Assembly: GCF_003574965.1 (NCBI RefSeq)
Contig: NZ_CP032317.1
Location: forward strand, 3,968,001-4,032,000
Direction: 5' to 3'
Source of the DNA: Hymenobacter oligotrophus
GTDB taxonomy: Bacteria; Bacteroidota; Bacteroidia; Cytophagales; Hymenobacteraceae
DNA: 64,000 nt
Shown here: positions 1-8,303 of the stretch, in pieces
How the letters are laid out: every line of letters begins with the position of its first letter
Position numbering within the stretch: position 1 is the stretch's first letter
Program-made: the position numbers and the translations under genes
Notes under the pieces: model-generated
The model's database searches: none
The model's input: the letters and a program-made list of their open reading frames with translations, nothing else
What the model was told of the DNA's origin: nothing

Positions 1-1
1 G

Positions 2-1240
2 CAGGATGCCCGCACCGCCGACATGCTGCGCCGCGCCGTGGCTTACCTCGACCGCGAACTAGCCGACGACTACGCCCAGCTGCGGCGGCAAAAAGGCGTA
101 AAACTCACCGACGACCACCTAGCCGACGCCACGTTGCAGGCGCTCTACGCCCGCTCGTTTTGGGCGGCCGAGCTGCCCGTACCCGCCGAGGCCAAACCGG
201 CCTACGACTACTACCGCGAGCAAACCGCCAAGTACTGGCCCAAGCGCAACCGCTACCTGCAAGGCTTTGCCGCCATAGTGCTGCACCGCAACGGCCAGGC
301 CAAGTCCGCCCGCGAGGTGGTAGAGGCGCTGCGCCAAAACGCCCTCCGCTCCGACGAGCTCGGCATGTACTGGAAAGACGTGCAGCCGGGCTTCTACTGG
401 CAACAGGCACCCACCGAAACCCAGGCGCAGCTAATCGAGGTGTTCAGCGAAGTAGCCCAAGATCAGCCGTCGGTGGAGGAAATGCAGCTGTGGCTGCTGG
501 CGCACAAGCGCACCCACAACTGGGAAAGCACCCGCGCCACCGCCGATGCCTGCTACGCGCTGCTGCTGCAAGGCGGGCGCAACTGGCTCGAGCCCGCGCA
601 GCCGCTGCAGGTTTCCCTAGGTGCGCAGGGCATCAACACCAGCCAAGGAGCCGAGGCTGGCACCGGTTACCTCAAGCGCAGCTACCCAGCCGCCGAGGTA
701 AAGCCGGCCCTGGGCAAAGTGCGCGTGCAGAAAACCGACGCCGGTGTGGCGTGGGGCGCGCTGTACTGGCAGTACTTCGAGCGACCCGATAAGATTACGC
801 AGGCCGATAAAGCGCCCATTACGCTCACGCGCCAGCTCTTCCGCGAAACACCGAGCAACAACGGCCCGGTACTGGCGCCCATGCAAGCCAATGCCCCACT
901 GCGGGTAGGCGAAGTGCTGGTGGTGCGCCTGGTGCTGAAAACCGACCGCGAGCTAGAGTTTGTGCACCTGAAAGATACCCGCGCCGCGGGCCTCGAGCTG
1001 ATTGGCCAAACCTCGGGCTACCGCTACCAGCAAGGCCTCGGCTACTACGAGAGCCCGCGCGATGCCGCCACCAACTTCTTCCTGGACGTGCTGCCCCGCG
1101 GCACGCACGTGTTCGAGTACCGCTTGCGCGCGGCCCAGGCCGGCGACTTCTCGTCGGGCATTAGCCAGGTGCAGTGCCTTTACGCGCCGGAATTCACCAG
1201 CCACTCGGCCGGTCAGCGCCTGCGCATCGGGGCGCAATAA
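2..1240 (+). CDS. Alpha-2-macroglobulin family protein, C-terminal part (5' end outside window)
   Basis: The reading frame is open from base 2 and gives 412 residues up to the TAA at 1238-1240; the gene clearly begins upstream, so the first internal ATG at 23 is not a real start. The visible part matches the C-terminal half of large bacterial alpha-2-macroglobulin-like proteins of Bacteroidota: a helical toroid-like section (about residues 1-190) with the run LWLLAHKRTHNWESTRAT, then a beta-rich part resembling the receptor-binding-type C-terminus (GVAWGALYWQYFE, then LEFVHLKDTRAAGLE and FFLDVLPRGTHVFEYRLRA). Such proteins are periplasmic or surface protease traps. The thioester motif, if present, would lie upstream of the window, so whether this is a thioester-bearing member cannot be judged. 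A strong hairpin follows at 1262-1320. Confidence 0.8.
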   Translation, partial: QDARTADMLRRAVAYLDRELADDYAQLRRQKGVKLTDDHLADATLQALYARSFWAAELPVPAEAKPAYDYYREQTAKYWPKRNRYLQGFAAIVLHRNGQAKSAREVVEALRQNALRSDELGMYWKDVQPGFYWQQAPTETQAQLIEVFSEVAQDQPSVEEMQLWLLAHKRTHNWESTRATADACYALLLQGGRNWLEPAQPLQVSLGAQGINTSQGAEAGTGYLKRSYPAAEVKPALGKVRVQKTDAGVAWGALYWQYFERPDKITQADKAPITLTRQLFRETPSNNGPVLAPMQANAPLRVGEVLVVRLVLKTDRELEFVHLKDTRAAGLELIGQTSGYRYQQGLGYYESPRDAATNFFLDVLPRGTHVFEYRLRAAQAGDFSSGISQVQCLYAPEFTSHSAGQRLRIGAQ

Positions 1241-1261
1241 CCAGGGCCGCCTAGGGCACTG

Positions 1262-1320
1262 GGTAGCTACGCAGCAACCAACTGCCGGCTATGTCGGCAG
1301 CTGGTTGCTGCGTAGCTACC
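1262..1320. terminator. Long hairpin after the macroglobulin gene
   Basis: Arms 1262-1287 and 1295-1320 pair over 26 bp with a single difference, around a 7-base loop. There is no T-run after it, so it is either a Rho-independent terminator of weak type or a 3' stabilising stem. Confidence 0.55.
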
Positions 1321-1560
1321 GGCGCGCGCCCGCCTTCGGTGGTACATGTGGTGCCCAAAAAACCTCGGACATGAGTTGTTTCCGCGCTGCTGAGCCAAGC
1401 CCTGTTTGGGCAAGAGCCGCGAAGTACCTATAGGTTAAACAAAGCCGTTTTTCAGCGTTTAGGCGGCATATCTTAGCTCGACTATAATAAGTAGGCGGGC
1501 TGCGGCGTTTTTCACCTTTCCAGGAATAAAATGGCCGCTAAGATGCTATTCAGCAGAGGT
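1321..1560. other. Non-coding gap upstream of the basic secreted protein
   Basis: About 240 bases without a convincing reading frame. I see no repeat here; the promoter for the next gene begins at its right edge. Confidence 0.5.
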
Positions 1561-1592
1561 TTTGCCTCTTTCCAAGATGCGTGGTATTTTTG
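1561..1592 (+). promoter_or_regulatory. Bacteroidota-type promoter (TTTG-N20-TATTTTTG)
   Basis: A -33 TTTG at 1561-1564 and a perfect -7 box TATTTTTG at 1585-1592 are separated by 20 bases, the usual spacing for the primary sigma factor of this phylum. The ATG at 1629 lies 36 bases further on. Confidence 0.7.
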
Positions 1593-1628
1593 CGCCCCGG
1601 TTGATTTTTTGGACTGAGAGGATTGCTG

Positions 1629-2171
1629 ATGATACGAACCGCTTTACTTACGGCTGCCCTGGCCGCTCTTGCGCTGACTACCCAGGCCCAACAAGGGCGC
1701 CGTTCGGCCGTTTCGCACGCCAAGCAGCCCGATACGGCCGGCAAAGTAGCCGTACCCGTGGGCCCCGTGTTACCCGGCGAGGAAACCCTTTCGGCCCAGG
1801 AGCGCGCCGAGCGTACTTTCCTGATGCCGGTGCGCAAAAAGATGCCCTCGGCCGTGCGCCCCGGCGCCGCCCCGCGCCCCCAACTCGACCCCGCCAGCGC
1901 CGATGCCGTAGCCATTGGCCCGCCCACGGCCGAAGAGGCAGCCGAAGAAGCCGCCAGCAAGGCCGAGGCTGCTAAAACCACCGCTGCGCGTTCGTCTCGC
2001 TCACGGAGCAGCAGCGCCCGGCGCAGCAGCAGCTCGCGCAGCCGGAGCAGCAGCAAAAAGAGCTCTTCGGCGCGGCGCGGCACGGCCAGCAAAAAGAAGA
2101 GCACAGCCAAGAAAAGCACCAGCAAATCCTCGGCCGCCAAAAAGAAAACTTCCTCGCGCCGCCGGCGCTAG
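1629..2171 (+). CDS. Small secreted protein with a very basic Ser/Arg/Lys tail
   Basis: I do not recognise the family. The ATG at 1629 is preferred over the in-frame TTG two codons earlier because MIRTALLTAALAALALTTQA is a clean signal peptide and a GAGAGG stretch precedes it. The product has 180 residues. After cleavage comes a Pro/Ala-rich section (about 30-115) and then a 65-residue tail made almost only of Ser, Arg, Lys and Ala, with SRSRSSS and AKKS repeats resembling histone H1-like or SR-type tails. Such a tail would bind polyanions such as LPS, nucleic acid or acidic polysaccharide; that is inference. It has its own promoter at 1561-1592 and a 27-bp terminator stem directly behind the stop, so it is monocistronic. 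Because it carries a signal peptide, a nucleoid role is less likely than an envelope one. Confidence 0.6.
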   Translation: MIRTALLTAALAALALTTQAQQGRRSAVSHAKQPDTAGKVAVPVGPVLPGEETLSAQERAERTFLMPVRKKMPSAVRPGAAPRPQLDPASADAVAIGPPTAEEAAEEAASKAEAAKTTAARSSRSRSSSARRSSSSRSRSSSKKSSSARRGTASKKKSTAKKSTSKSSAAKKKTSSRRRR

Positions 2172-2175
2172 CACC

Positions 2176-2233
2176 CCAGGCCATCAACAAAAAAGCACCG
2201 CCCGTTGGCGGTGCTTTTTTGTTGATGGCCTGG
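2176..2233. terminator. Bidirectional intrinsic terminator, 27-bp perfect stem
   Basis: Arms 2176-2202 and 2207-2233 are perfect complements with loop CGTT. A-run and T-run are inside the stem, so it can stop both the rightward gene and the leftward ferredoxin gene. Confidence 0.85.
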
Positions 2234-2258
2234 GACCAACGGGCAACGGCACCTAGGG

Positions 2259-2597
2259 CTAGGCGTTTTGCGGCATTAGGCGCACCACCAACCCATCGAG
2301 GCGGGACGTAATGCGGATTTGGCACGACAAGCGGCTGCCGCTCGACATAATGGGCAACGATTCGAGCATGGCCATTTCGTCGTCGCCGGGCTCGGGCAGC
2401 TCGGGGCCGGCCAGCACCTCCACGTGGCAGGTACCGCACAGGGCCATGCCGCCGCAAGTAGCCTGAATATCATAGCCCGAGGCTTTCATTACCTCCATCA
2501 GGCTCAGGCTCATGTCGGTAGGGGCTACCAGCTCGGTACGCTGGCCTGGGGCGTCCTCAACGTATACGCGTACTTCGGTAATATCTTCCAGGCTCAT
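2259..2597 (-). CDS. 2Fe-2S ferredoxin, adrenodoxin type
   Basis: The protein is 112 residues long. It has the cluster motif CGGMALCGTC (Cys-x5-Cys-x2-Cys) near the middle and a fourth Cys in RLSCQI about 37 residues later, the spacing of adrenodoxin/Isc-type ferredoxins. It should carry one [2Fe-2S] cluster and pass single electrons in the cytoplasm. The next gene upstream on the same strand encodes a ferredoxin-NADP reductase, so the two are a plausible donor-acceptor pair even though a terminator hairpin (2674-2705) lies between them. Nothing tells which final acceptor is used; iron-sulfur assembly or hydroxylase support are both possible. Confidence 0.88.
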   Translation of the reverse strand: MSLEDITEVRVYVEDAPGQRTELVAPTDMSLSLMEVMKASGYDIQATCGGMALCGTCHVEVLAGPELPEPGDDEMAMLESLPIMSSGSRLSCQIRITSRLDGLVVRLMPQNA

Positions 2598-2610
2598 AGC
2601 AAGAGTTCTT

Positions 2611-2756
2611 GGTTGTCAGTTGCGAGTTGTTGGGCTTGGCAATTGGCCCAACGGCGGTGCGAAAAAACGCAAAAACCGGGAGCCAATCTGCATTGGCTCC
2701 CGGTTCTTGCGCATCAGCCCGGTAAGCTGACAACTAACAACTGATAACTGACAACC
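2611..2756. repeat. Flanking GTTGTCAGTT-type repeats around a terminator
   Basis: The stretch 2611-2632 and the reverse complement of 2727-2756 both begin with GGTTGTCAGTT and continue as runs of a heptamer-like AACTGAC/AACTAAC unit. Together they enclose the hairpin 2674-2705. The same architecture with a different heptamer occurs at 17401-17542. Confidence 0.55.
2674..2705 (-). terminator. Intrinsic terminator of the ferredoxin-NADP reductase gene
   Basis: A 14-bp perfect stem (2674-2687 with 2692-2705) and loop CTGC. Read leftward it is followed by TTTTTGCGTTTTTT. Confidence 0.8.
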
Positions 2757-2759
2757 GAT

Positions 2760-3776
2760 TTACAACGTGGGTACGCCGTTTACGGTGGTGTACTTCAGCA
2801 CGTACTTTTTGTCGGGGTACATGTATTTGTAGGCTCCTTGCGCCATCAGGGCCGCTTCGTGGAAGCCGCACAAAATCAGCTTCAGCTTGCCGGGGTAGGT
2901 GTTGATGTCGCCGATGGCGTACACGCCGGGTACCGAGGTAGAATAGTCGAGGGTGTTCACCTTCACGGCGTCGTCTTCGAGCTCCAGGCCCCACTCGCCA
3001 ATCGGGCCGAGCTTGGGCGTGAGGCCAAACAGCGGAATAAAGCTATCGACGGTGATGGTGTTGGTGCTGCCGTCGTTGGCCGTGATGGTAACGGCCTCCA
3101 ACTGCTCCTGGCCGTGCACGTGCGTCACGTTGCTGCTGAGCACCAGGTTTACCTTGCCGGCTTCGTGCAGGGCTTTTACTTTCTCGGCCGAGTCGGCGGC
3201 ACCGCGGAAAGTGGTGCCGCGGTGCACCAGCGTAACCTCCTTAGCCACGTTGGCCAGGAAGATCGTCCAGTCGAGGGCCGAGTCGCCGCCGCCGGCAATC
3301 ACGATGCGCTGGTCGCGGAAGGTTTCGGGGTCGCGCACCATGTAGTACACGCCCTTGCCGCCTTCGTACTTCTCTAGTTCCTCGATGGCGGGCTTGCGGG
3401 GCTCAAACGAACCTAGGCCGCCGGCAATGGCAATGGCTTTGCAGCGAATCTCGGTGCCGTCGGTGGTGGTCAGCACAAAGGAGCCGTCCTCCAGCTTCTC
3501 GAACGACTCAACCCGTTCGCCCAGCGTGAAGGTGGGGTGGAAGGGCTCGATCTGGCGCATGAGGTTTTGCACCAAGTCGCCGGCCAGTACCTCGGGGTAG
3601 CCCGGAATGTCGTAAATGGGTTTCTTCGGGTAGATTTCCGACAGCTGCCCGCCTACTTGCGGCAGGGCGTCGACTACGTGGCAGCGGAGCTTAAGCAAAC
3701 CGGCTTCGAAGACGGCAAACAGCCCCACGGGGCCGGCGCCGATGATGCAGATGTCAGTGGAAATGGTAGCGTGCAT
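2760..3776 (-). CDS. Ferredoxin/flavodoxin-NADP+ reductase, thioredoxin-reductase-like (type 2)
   Basis: The protein has 338 residues from the ATG at 3776 (MHATISTDICIIGAGPVG); a longer frame upstream reaches 3878 but its extra 34 residues look unlike the family. There are two dinucleotide folds: IIGAGPVGLFAVFEAG for FAD at the N-terminus and VIAGGGDSALDW for NAD(P)H at about residue 160. The C-terminal ATP-GD type FAD motif reads GVYAIGDINTYPGK. The CxxC redox pair of thioredoxin reductases is absent, which fits the YumC-like FNR family. It would reduce ferredoxin with NADPH, and a ferredoxin gene follows at 2259-2597. A perfect -7 box TACCTTTG lies at 3889-3896. Confidence 0.9.
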   Translation of the reverse strand: MHATISTDICIIGAGPVGLFAVFEAGLLKLRCHVVDALPQVGGQLSEIYPKKPIYDIPGYPEVLAGDLVQNLMRQIEPFHPTFTLGERVESFEKLEDGSFVLTTTDGTEIRCKAIAIAGGLGSFEPRKPAIEELEKYEGGKGVYYMVRDPETFRDQRIVIAGGGDSALDWTIFLANVAKEVTLVHRGTTFRGAADSAEKVKALHEAGKVNLVLSSNVTHVHGQEQLEAVTITANDGSTNTITVDSFIPLFGLTPKLGPIGEWGLELEDDAVKVNTLDYSTSVPGVYAIGDINTYPGKLKLILCGFHEAALMAQGAYKYMYPDKKYVLKYTTVNGVPTL

Positions 3777-3888
3777 TACGGAGGTAAAACAATCAGCAAA
3801 GGCCACCGCGGCCGGCGGTTGCCCGTTTGTATCTGGTAGATAACCAATGCCAAGGGCAAGAGGTTGCCGCTCGTGCAAAAACGGTGCG

Positions 3889-3896
3889 CAAAGGTA
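3889..3896 (-). promoter_or_regulatory. -7 box TACCTTTG upstream of the FNR gene
   Basis: Perfect match to TAnnTTTG on the minus strand, 112 bases before the start codon. No clear -33 TTTG was found at the right distance. Confidence 0.5.
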
Positions 3897-3963
3897 CGGC
3901 GCTTCGGTTAAAACATAGTGCCCTAGGTATAAACATGCTGGCGGCCGGCGGGGTCCAAACGCA

Positions 3964-3999
3964 CCACGGGCGGGCGCACCTAGGTGCGCCCGCCCGTGG
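3964..3999. terminator. 36-base perfect palindrome centred on CCTAGG
   Basis: Positions 3964-3981 are the exact reverse complement of 3982-3999, so the dyad axis lies inside CCTAGG at 3979-3984. In RNA it would fold into a 16-bp stem with a CUAG tetraloop. It directly follows the stop codon of the M36 peptidase gene on the minus strand. There is no T-run. Confidence 0.65.
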
Positions 4000-4028
4000 G
4001 CTGGGATGAGAGCTGAAGGGCTAGCGCG

Positions 4029-7000
4029 CTAATCCTGCAACTCCACGCGTACAAACGTGCTTTGCTTGCCCGTAACGAGGCGCGCAATGTAGAGGCCGCC
4101 GCGCAGTTTTTGCTTGGCAAACTCGTAGCGGTACTGCTGGCCCACGCGGCCTTCGCCTTCGGCCAGCACGCGCACCACGCGGCCTTGCATGTCAATCACC
4201 TCGAGGCGGAACGGCCCGTTTTGCGGCACCTCGAACGAGAAGGTGGTGCGGCTGCCGGCGGGGTTGGGGGCAGCCGTGAGCACGGCGGCGGCCGGTGCGG
4301 CAGGCGCGGCCTGCGCTACCTCGGCGCCGCACACGCCCAGCTTGTCGCCGTGGGCCAGGTGGTCGGTGGCACCTAGGGCATCCACGCACAGGGTGCGGCC
4401 GTTGTGGCACACCTGCACCTTGTCGTTTTTGTTGCCGCAGCGCATATCCAGCACCGTAATGGTTACCTGCGCGGTTTCCACGCACTGGTTTTTATCGGTG
4501 GCGGTTACGGTAAAGGTGTAAGTGCCAGCCTGGGTGGGCGTAAAGACGGTTTTGGCTTCGGTAGGCATGCTTAGGCCCGTAGCCGGCGCCCAGCGGTACT
4601 GCTCGAAGTCGGCGCTGCGAGCGAGCAGCGTTACGCTTTGCGGGCCGTAGCCCAGCACAATGGTGGTAGCGGGCTGACCAGTGCGTTCGGCCGAGTAAGT
4701 CGGAATCACATCAATGGTGGGGGCCACGCAGGCGTACATCGGCGGCAAGTCAAACGCTTCTACTTGGTCGAGGCGGCTGGTGTTCAGGCCTTGCTTGGCG
4801 CTGAAACCCAGGCCGCGGCGAGCAAACACCTGCCAGATCAGCTTCTGGTTTTTGCCGCCGTAGCGCAGCTGATCGGCTTTCAGGATGGCGTCGCGGGCAT
4901 CCACAAAGCCGGGGCTACACGGTTGCAGCTTCAGCCCGTCGATTACCAAGAACATGGCCATGTTGTTGCCGCCGGTGCCGGTGTGCAGGTTCGCATCAAA
5001 GCCGTAGCGCTCCACAAACGCCCAGGTCATGTCCCAGAGCATAGTGGCCCACACAAAGCCCACGCCGTGCGGCTGCGATATGGCCGGGTTGTTGGTGGCG
5101 GCGTATGTAAAGTTGTTGATGGCAAAATCGGTGCTGTAGGGTGCCGGCCGAATGCCGCGGGCCGTGGTGGGCTGGCCCTGGGCATAGGTGCCAATGCCGC
5201 GCACTTTGCCGCCCTTGTCGCCGGGCTTCATGGTCAGCATCAGGCCAAACCAGTCGCTCCAGCCTTCGCCGGCTTGCTCGGCGTTGTTGAGGCAGCTCGA
5301 GGTAAGGCGGCCGCCCGTCAGGCGCGTCGAAATGCCGTGGCCGTACTCGTGGGCGATGATGCCGTTGTCGAAGTCGCCGTCGATTTCGGGGCCCGCGCCG
5401 GCGTTTTTCAGCGCCACTTCCACGGACGTGCCGGTATCAAGCAGCGCGCGCAGGGTAGCGCCGTCTTGTTGGCTGATCATCAGGGCCGGAATGGTTACCG
5501 GAGCTGCGGGCGTGCCGCCCATCACGATGGGGGCTCCCGGTGCGTTGTTAATTACCACCACGGCGCGCGCGCCGGCTTGCTGCGCGTTCAGGGCTTTAAG
5601 CCAGAAGTCGCAGCCGCCGCGGTACACCACCGCAATGTTGTTGGCTACGGCTTCGGGGTTGCTTAGGGCCGAGCAGCCTTGCTCGCTGATGCCGGTGGCG
5701 GTGGCCACAAGCACCAAGCGGCCTACGAGCGGTGTGGCGGTAAGCGGCTTGCTGAAAGCGGCCTCCACGGCCGGGTAAGTGGCCGCAACGCGGGCCGGGG
5801 CGGTTACCCGAAACATTTCGCGGTCGGGGATGCCACTCCACAGGTACATCTGCATGCGGGGCCGGAACCCGTCGATGGGCGTGAAGAAGTTGGCGTTGTT
5901 GCGCGTGGTGGCAATGGTGCGGCTGTCTTGGGCTTCGGCGCGCACATCGTCGTTGGCGCCGGGTGCGCCGCTGTAGTTCGTCACCTGAAAGTTACCGCTG
6001 GCTTCGTCGAACCCGTAGCGCTGCCACACGTCGTGCATCATGTTGTTCAGGTAGAACAAGTTGGTGATGGCCGCGTCGCGGTATTCGGCGGGCTGCTTGC
6101 TGAAGTCGACGGGGTAATCGAACAGCAAAGCGGGGCCGGCGTTGGGGCTGTAGTTGAGCGCGCCGTTGTTGTTGTTGGTGGGGTCTTCGTAGGCGTGCAC
6201 GTTGTTGCCGCGCGTGGTGGTGTGCTCAGGCCCGGCTTGTCCGTTGGTATCGTGCCAGCCATAGGGCGAGGCTACGGCATCGGCCGTGGTGCCGCTCACG
6301 TACGCGCGCGGGCCGTGGCTGGGGCTTTCGGCGGGCAGCGCAAACACGTGGTAGGCGTTGCTGGTGGGGGCGGCATAGGGCGCTTGCGCGGCGGCCGGTT
6401 GCGGGGTAAAGGGCGCCAGCAGCGGGTGCCGCTCGTTTAGGGCCACGCCGCCGGGGCCGTCGTTGTCGAACTCGCAGTGGGTTACCAGGTTGTTTTTATC
6501 GAGCACTTCGCCCGAGCTGGCATCGAGCCGAATGTTCCAGCAGTTCAGGGCGCTTAGCTCGTAAATGGTTACCTCCCAAGCCAGGCGGAGCGTGCCGTCG
6601 GGCAGGGGTTGGTACACCAGTTTGGCCGTAATGGGCTCGAGCGAAATGCCGGCAGTGCCAAACACGGTGCTGCGGTCGGCCTCGGTGCTGCGGCTGCGCG
6701 CAGCCAAAGCGCCCTTCGGGCTCAGCCCTAGGTGCCGGGCGGCCGCGGCCACGGCGGCATCGGCCGTGAGCGTGGTGCTGCCGGCCTTGGCGCGCCGGCC
6801 CAGGTTGTTGTAAAAGCGGTTGGCCACGTGCAGTACCTCGTCGGTACGGCTGGTGTTCACGGTGCTGATGGCGTTGTGAATTTCGATGCCGCGGTAGCGC
6901 TGCTGCACGTACAGGTGCCGCATGCCGTTGTGCTTGCTTTCGGCCTCGCTGCTGATTACCAGGTTGCTGAGGTCGTCGTCGGCCATTTGCAGGGCCTTTT

Positions 7001-7145
7001 GCTGCTGCCGCAGCTGCTGGGCCACGCGGGTGGGCACGGCTTGGTTGCGGCCTTCGGGCCGGGTTTGCGCGAAACCGGCAGCGCCAGCCAGCAGCGCCGC
7101 CGATAACAGCAAGGGCCGCCCTAGGGTAAGTAGATGGTTTGGCAT
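4029..7145 (-). CDS. Secreted M36 (fungalysin) metallopeptidase with PA, PKD-like and T9SS sorting domains
   Basis: The protein has 1038 residues. In order: signal peptide (1-26, ending GAAGFAQ); an FTP propeptide domain (about 35-115); the M36 catalytic region with the zinc motif HEYGH at 599-603 and the third ligand Glu in GEGWSDWF about 30 residues later; a PA insert near residues 470-575 (YRGGCDFWLKALNAQQAGA); a PKD-like Ig domain around 815-905; a short Cys-bearing segment (VQVCHNGRTLCVDALG); and a C-terminal type IX secretion sorting domain (about 950-1038) that starts APNPAGSRTTF. It is therefore exported to the cell surface or medium as a zymogen. The PA domain sits inside the peptidase region before HEYGH, as in other bacterial M36 enzymes. 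It is monocistronic, with an AT-rich upstream region (7155-7240). Confidence 0.93.
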   Translation of the reverse strand: MPNHLLTLGRPLLLSAALLAGAAGFAQTRPEGRNQAVPTRVAQQLRQQQKALQMADDDLSNLVISSEAESKHNGMRHLYVQQRYRGIEIHNAISTVNTSRTDEVLHVANRFYNNLGRRAKAGSTTLTADAAVAAAARHLGLSPKGALAARSRSTEADRSTVFGTAGISLEPITAKLVYQPLPDGTLRLAWEVTIYELSALNCWNIRLDASSGEVLDKNNLVTHCEFDNDGPGGVALNERHPLLAPFTPQPAAAQAPYAAPTSNAYHVFALPAESPSHGPRAYVSGTTADAVASPYGWHDTNGQAGPEHTTTRGNNVHAYEDPTNNNNGALNYSPNAGPALLFDYPVDFSKQPAEYRDAAITNLFYLNNMMHDVWQRYGFDEASGNFQVTNYSGAPGANDDVRAEAQDSRTIATTRNNANFFTPIDGFRPRMQMYLWSGIPDREMFRVTAPARVAATYPAVEAAFSKPLTATPLVGRLVLVATATGISEQGCSALSNPEAVANNIAVVYRGGCDFWLKALNAQQAGARAVVVINNAPGAPIVMGGTPAAPVTIPALMISQQDGATLRALLDTGTSVEVALKNAGAGPEIDGDFDNGIIAHEYGHGISTRLTGGRLTSSCLNNAEQAGEGWSDWFGLMLTMKPGDKGGKVRGIGTYAQGQPTTARGIRPAPYSTDFAINNFTYAATNNPAISQPHGVGFVWATMLWDMTWAFVERYGFDANLHTGTGGNNMAMFLVIDGLKLQPCSPGFVDARDAILKADQLRYGGKNQKLIWQVFARRGLGFSAKQGLNTSRLDQVEAFDLPPMYACVAPTIDVIPTYSAERTGQPATTIVLGYGPQSVTLLARSADFEQYRWAPATGLSMPTEAKTVFTPTQAGTYTFTVTATDKNQCVETAQVTITVLDMRCGNKNDKVQVCHNGRTLCVDALGATDHLAHGDKLGVCGAEVAQAAPAAPAAAVLTAAPNPAGSRTTFSFEVPQNGPFRLEVIDMQGRVVRVLAEGEGRVGQQYRYEFAKQKLRGGLYIARLVTGKQSTFVRVELQD

Positions 7146-7154
7146 AGAATAGTG

Positions 7155-7245
7155 GGTAAAGCGGTTATTGATGAGGTAATATATTTATATTATAGTTACA
7201 TTGTATATAATTTAAATTATATTCATACGTCCCGTTAATAGTGCT
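7155..7245. other. AT-rich island upstream of the M36 peptidase gene
   Basis: About 90 bases rich in ATATTTATATTATAG-like sequence, in sharp contrast to the GC-rich surroundings. It is the promoter region of the peptidase; no exact TAnnTTTG box was found on the minus strand, so control may use another sigma factor or an AT-binding protein. Confidence 0.4.
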
Positions 7246-7365
7246 ATTGTCGGGCTCACGCTCAAAAAAGCCTCACAACCACCTAGGGCGCCGGCTTACC
7301 AAATTGGGTTGCCAGTGGTGTATAATGCTTGTCCGGCCACACCGGGTTTGGGGCTGGGCACAAAA

Positions 7366-7404
7366 GCAACGGCCGGTGCAAGCCAAGCCCGCACCGGCCG
7401 TTGC
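7366..7404 (-). terminator. Intrinsic terminator of the low-complexity protein gene
   Basis: A 14-bp perfect stem (7366-7379 with 7391-7404), followed leftward by a TTTTG stretch. Confidence 0.75.
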
Positions 7405-7421
7405 CAGTATGCCGTGGTAGC

Positions 7422-8303
7422 CTAACGGCCGCGGCCGTAGCGCTCAAAATCATCGTCTTCGCCGTATGAGTCGCGGCCGCGGCGGCTACCGTAGCTGCTG
7501 CCGCTGCGGCCGTAGTCGTCGTCGAGGCTACCCGAAAACTCGTTGCCAAACGACGAGCCGTACATCGAGGCATCGTACGAACCGTAGTTGGAGCCGTAGT
7601 TCAAGTTGTTGCGGCCCATGTCGCCCGTGCTGCCCGCGCCGCTCATGCCGGCCCCGCGGTGGCTGCCGCCGCGGTAGTTGTCGGTGTTGTCGTAGCTATT
7701 GCGGTTGCCCATGCTGCCGAGGTGGCGGTCCATGTCGCGGCTAAACGACTGGTCGCGGCCGCCCATGCCCATGCTGCCGCGGCCCGACGCTGAGCCGTAG
7801 TTGCTGCTGCCGTAGCCATCGTAGTCGGAATTATCGCCGCCGCGGCCCATGCTGCCGCGGTTCATGGCGTTGCCACCGCCGTAGCCGCCCGGGTGGCGGT
7901 TGTTGCCGAAATCATTGTCGTCGTACCTCGACGAAAAAGTACCACCCGAGTAGCTACCGCGGTCCTGCATGCCGTAGCCGCGCGAGTCGTCGTCCATGCG
8001 GCCCGTCGCGTCGCCCATTCCAAAGTCCGAGCGGCCGCCGTAGCCTTGCGCACCGCCTATGCCGCCGCTCATGTCGCGGCCGCCGCGGTAGTCGTCGTAG
8101 CCGGAACCCATACTCATTCCGTAGCCTCGCTGCTCGCGCATCGAGTTGCCTTGCCTCGAGTGCATGTCGCCGCGCGAGTCGCTGTAGTCTGCGCCGCGCC
8201 CGTAGCTGCTCCGGCCTTGCAAATCGCGGTTGCTGCCCGAGTACGGGTTGCGGTTCCGGCTATCGTATCGGTCGTCGTCGCGGTACTGATTTTGATTTGC
8301 CAT
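7422..8303 (-). CDS. Low-complexity Gly/Tyr/Arg/Asp/Ser-rich disordered protein
   Basis: The protein has 293 residues with no recognisable fold, signal peptide or membrane segment. The whole chain is built from Gly, Ser, Tyr, Arg, Asp, Asn and Met in short motifs such as RGG, GYGG, GSSYG, SRGYGM and DDY. Hydrophobic Leu, Ile and Val are nearly missing. It starts MANQNQYRDDDRYDSRNRN and ends EDDDFERYGRGR. The composition is like that of eukaryotic FUS/hnRNP-type prion-like and RGG domains, and tyrosine and arginine 'stickers' alternate with Gly/Ser spacers. Charges are mixed, so the chain is polyampholytic. It is a single gene with its own terminator. I cannot name a function; a condensate-forming, desiccation-stress or RNA-binding role is inference. 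The frame is credible because composition bias is much stronger here than in the other five frames. Confidence 0.75.
   Translation of the reverse strand: MANQNQYRDDDRYDSRNRNPYSGSNRDLQGRSSYGRGADYSDSRGDMHSRQGNSMREQRGYGMSMGSGYDDYRGGRDMSGGIGGAQGYGGRSDFGMGDATGRMDDDSRGYGMQDRGSYSGGTFSSRYDDNDFGNNRHPGGYGGGNAMNRGSMGRGGDNSDYDGYGSSNYGSASGRGSMGMGGRDQSFSRDMDRHLGSMGNRNSYDNTDNYRGGSHRGAGMSGAGSTGDMGRNNLNYGSNYGSYDASMYGSSFGNEFSGSLDDDYGRSGSSYGSRRGRDSYGEDDDFERYGRGR

Noticed and set aside
4638-5666. 342-codon plus-strand frame opposite the M36 peptidase
   Set aside because: Antisense shadow; no motif, and the minus-strand product is a clear enzyme with HEYGH.
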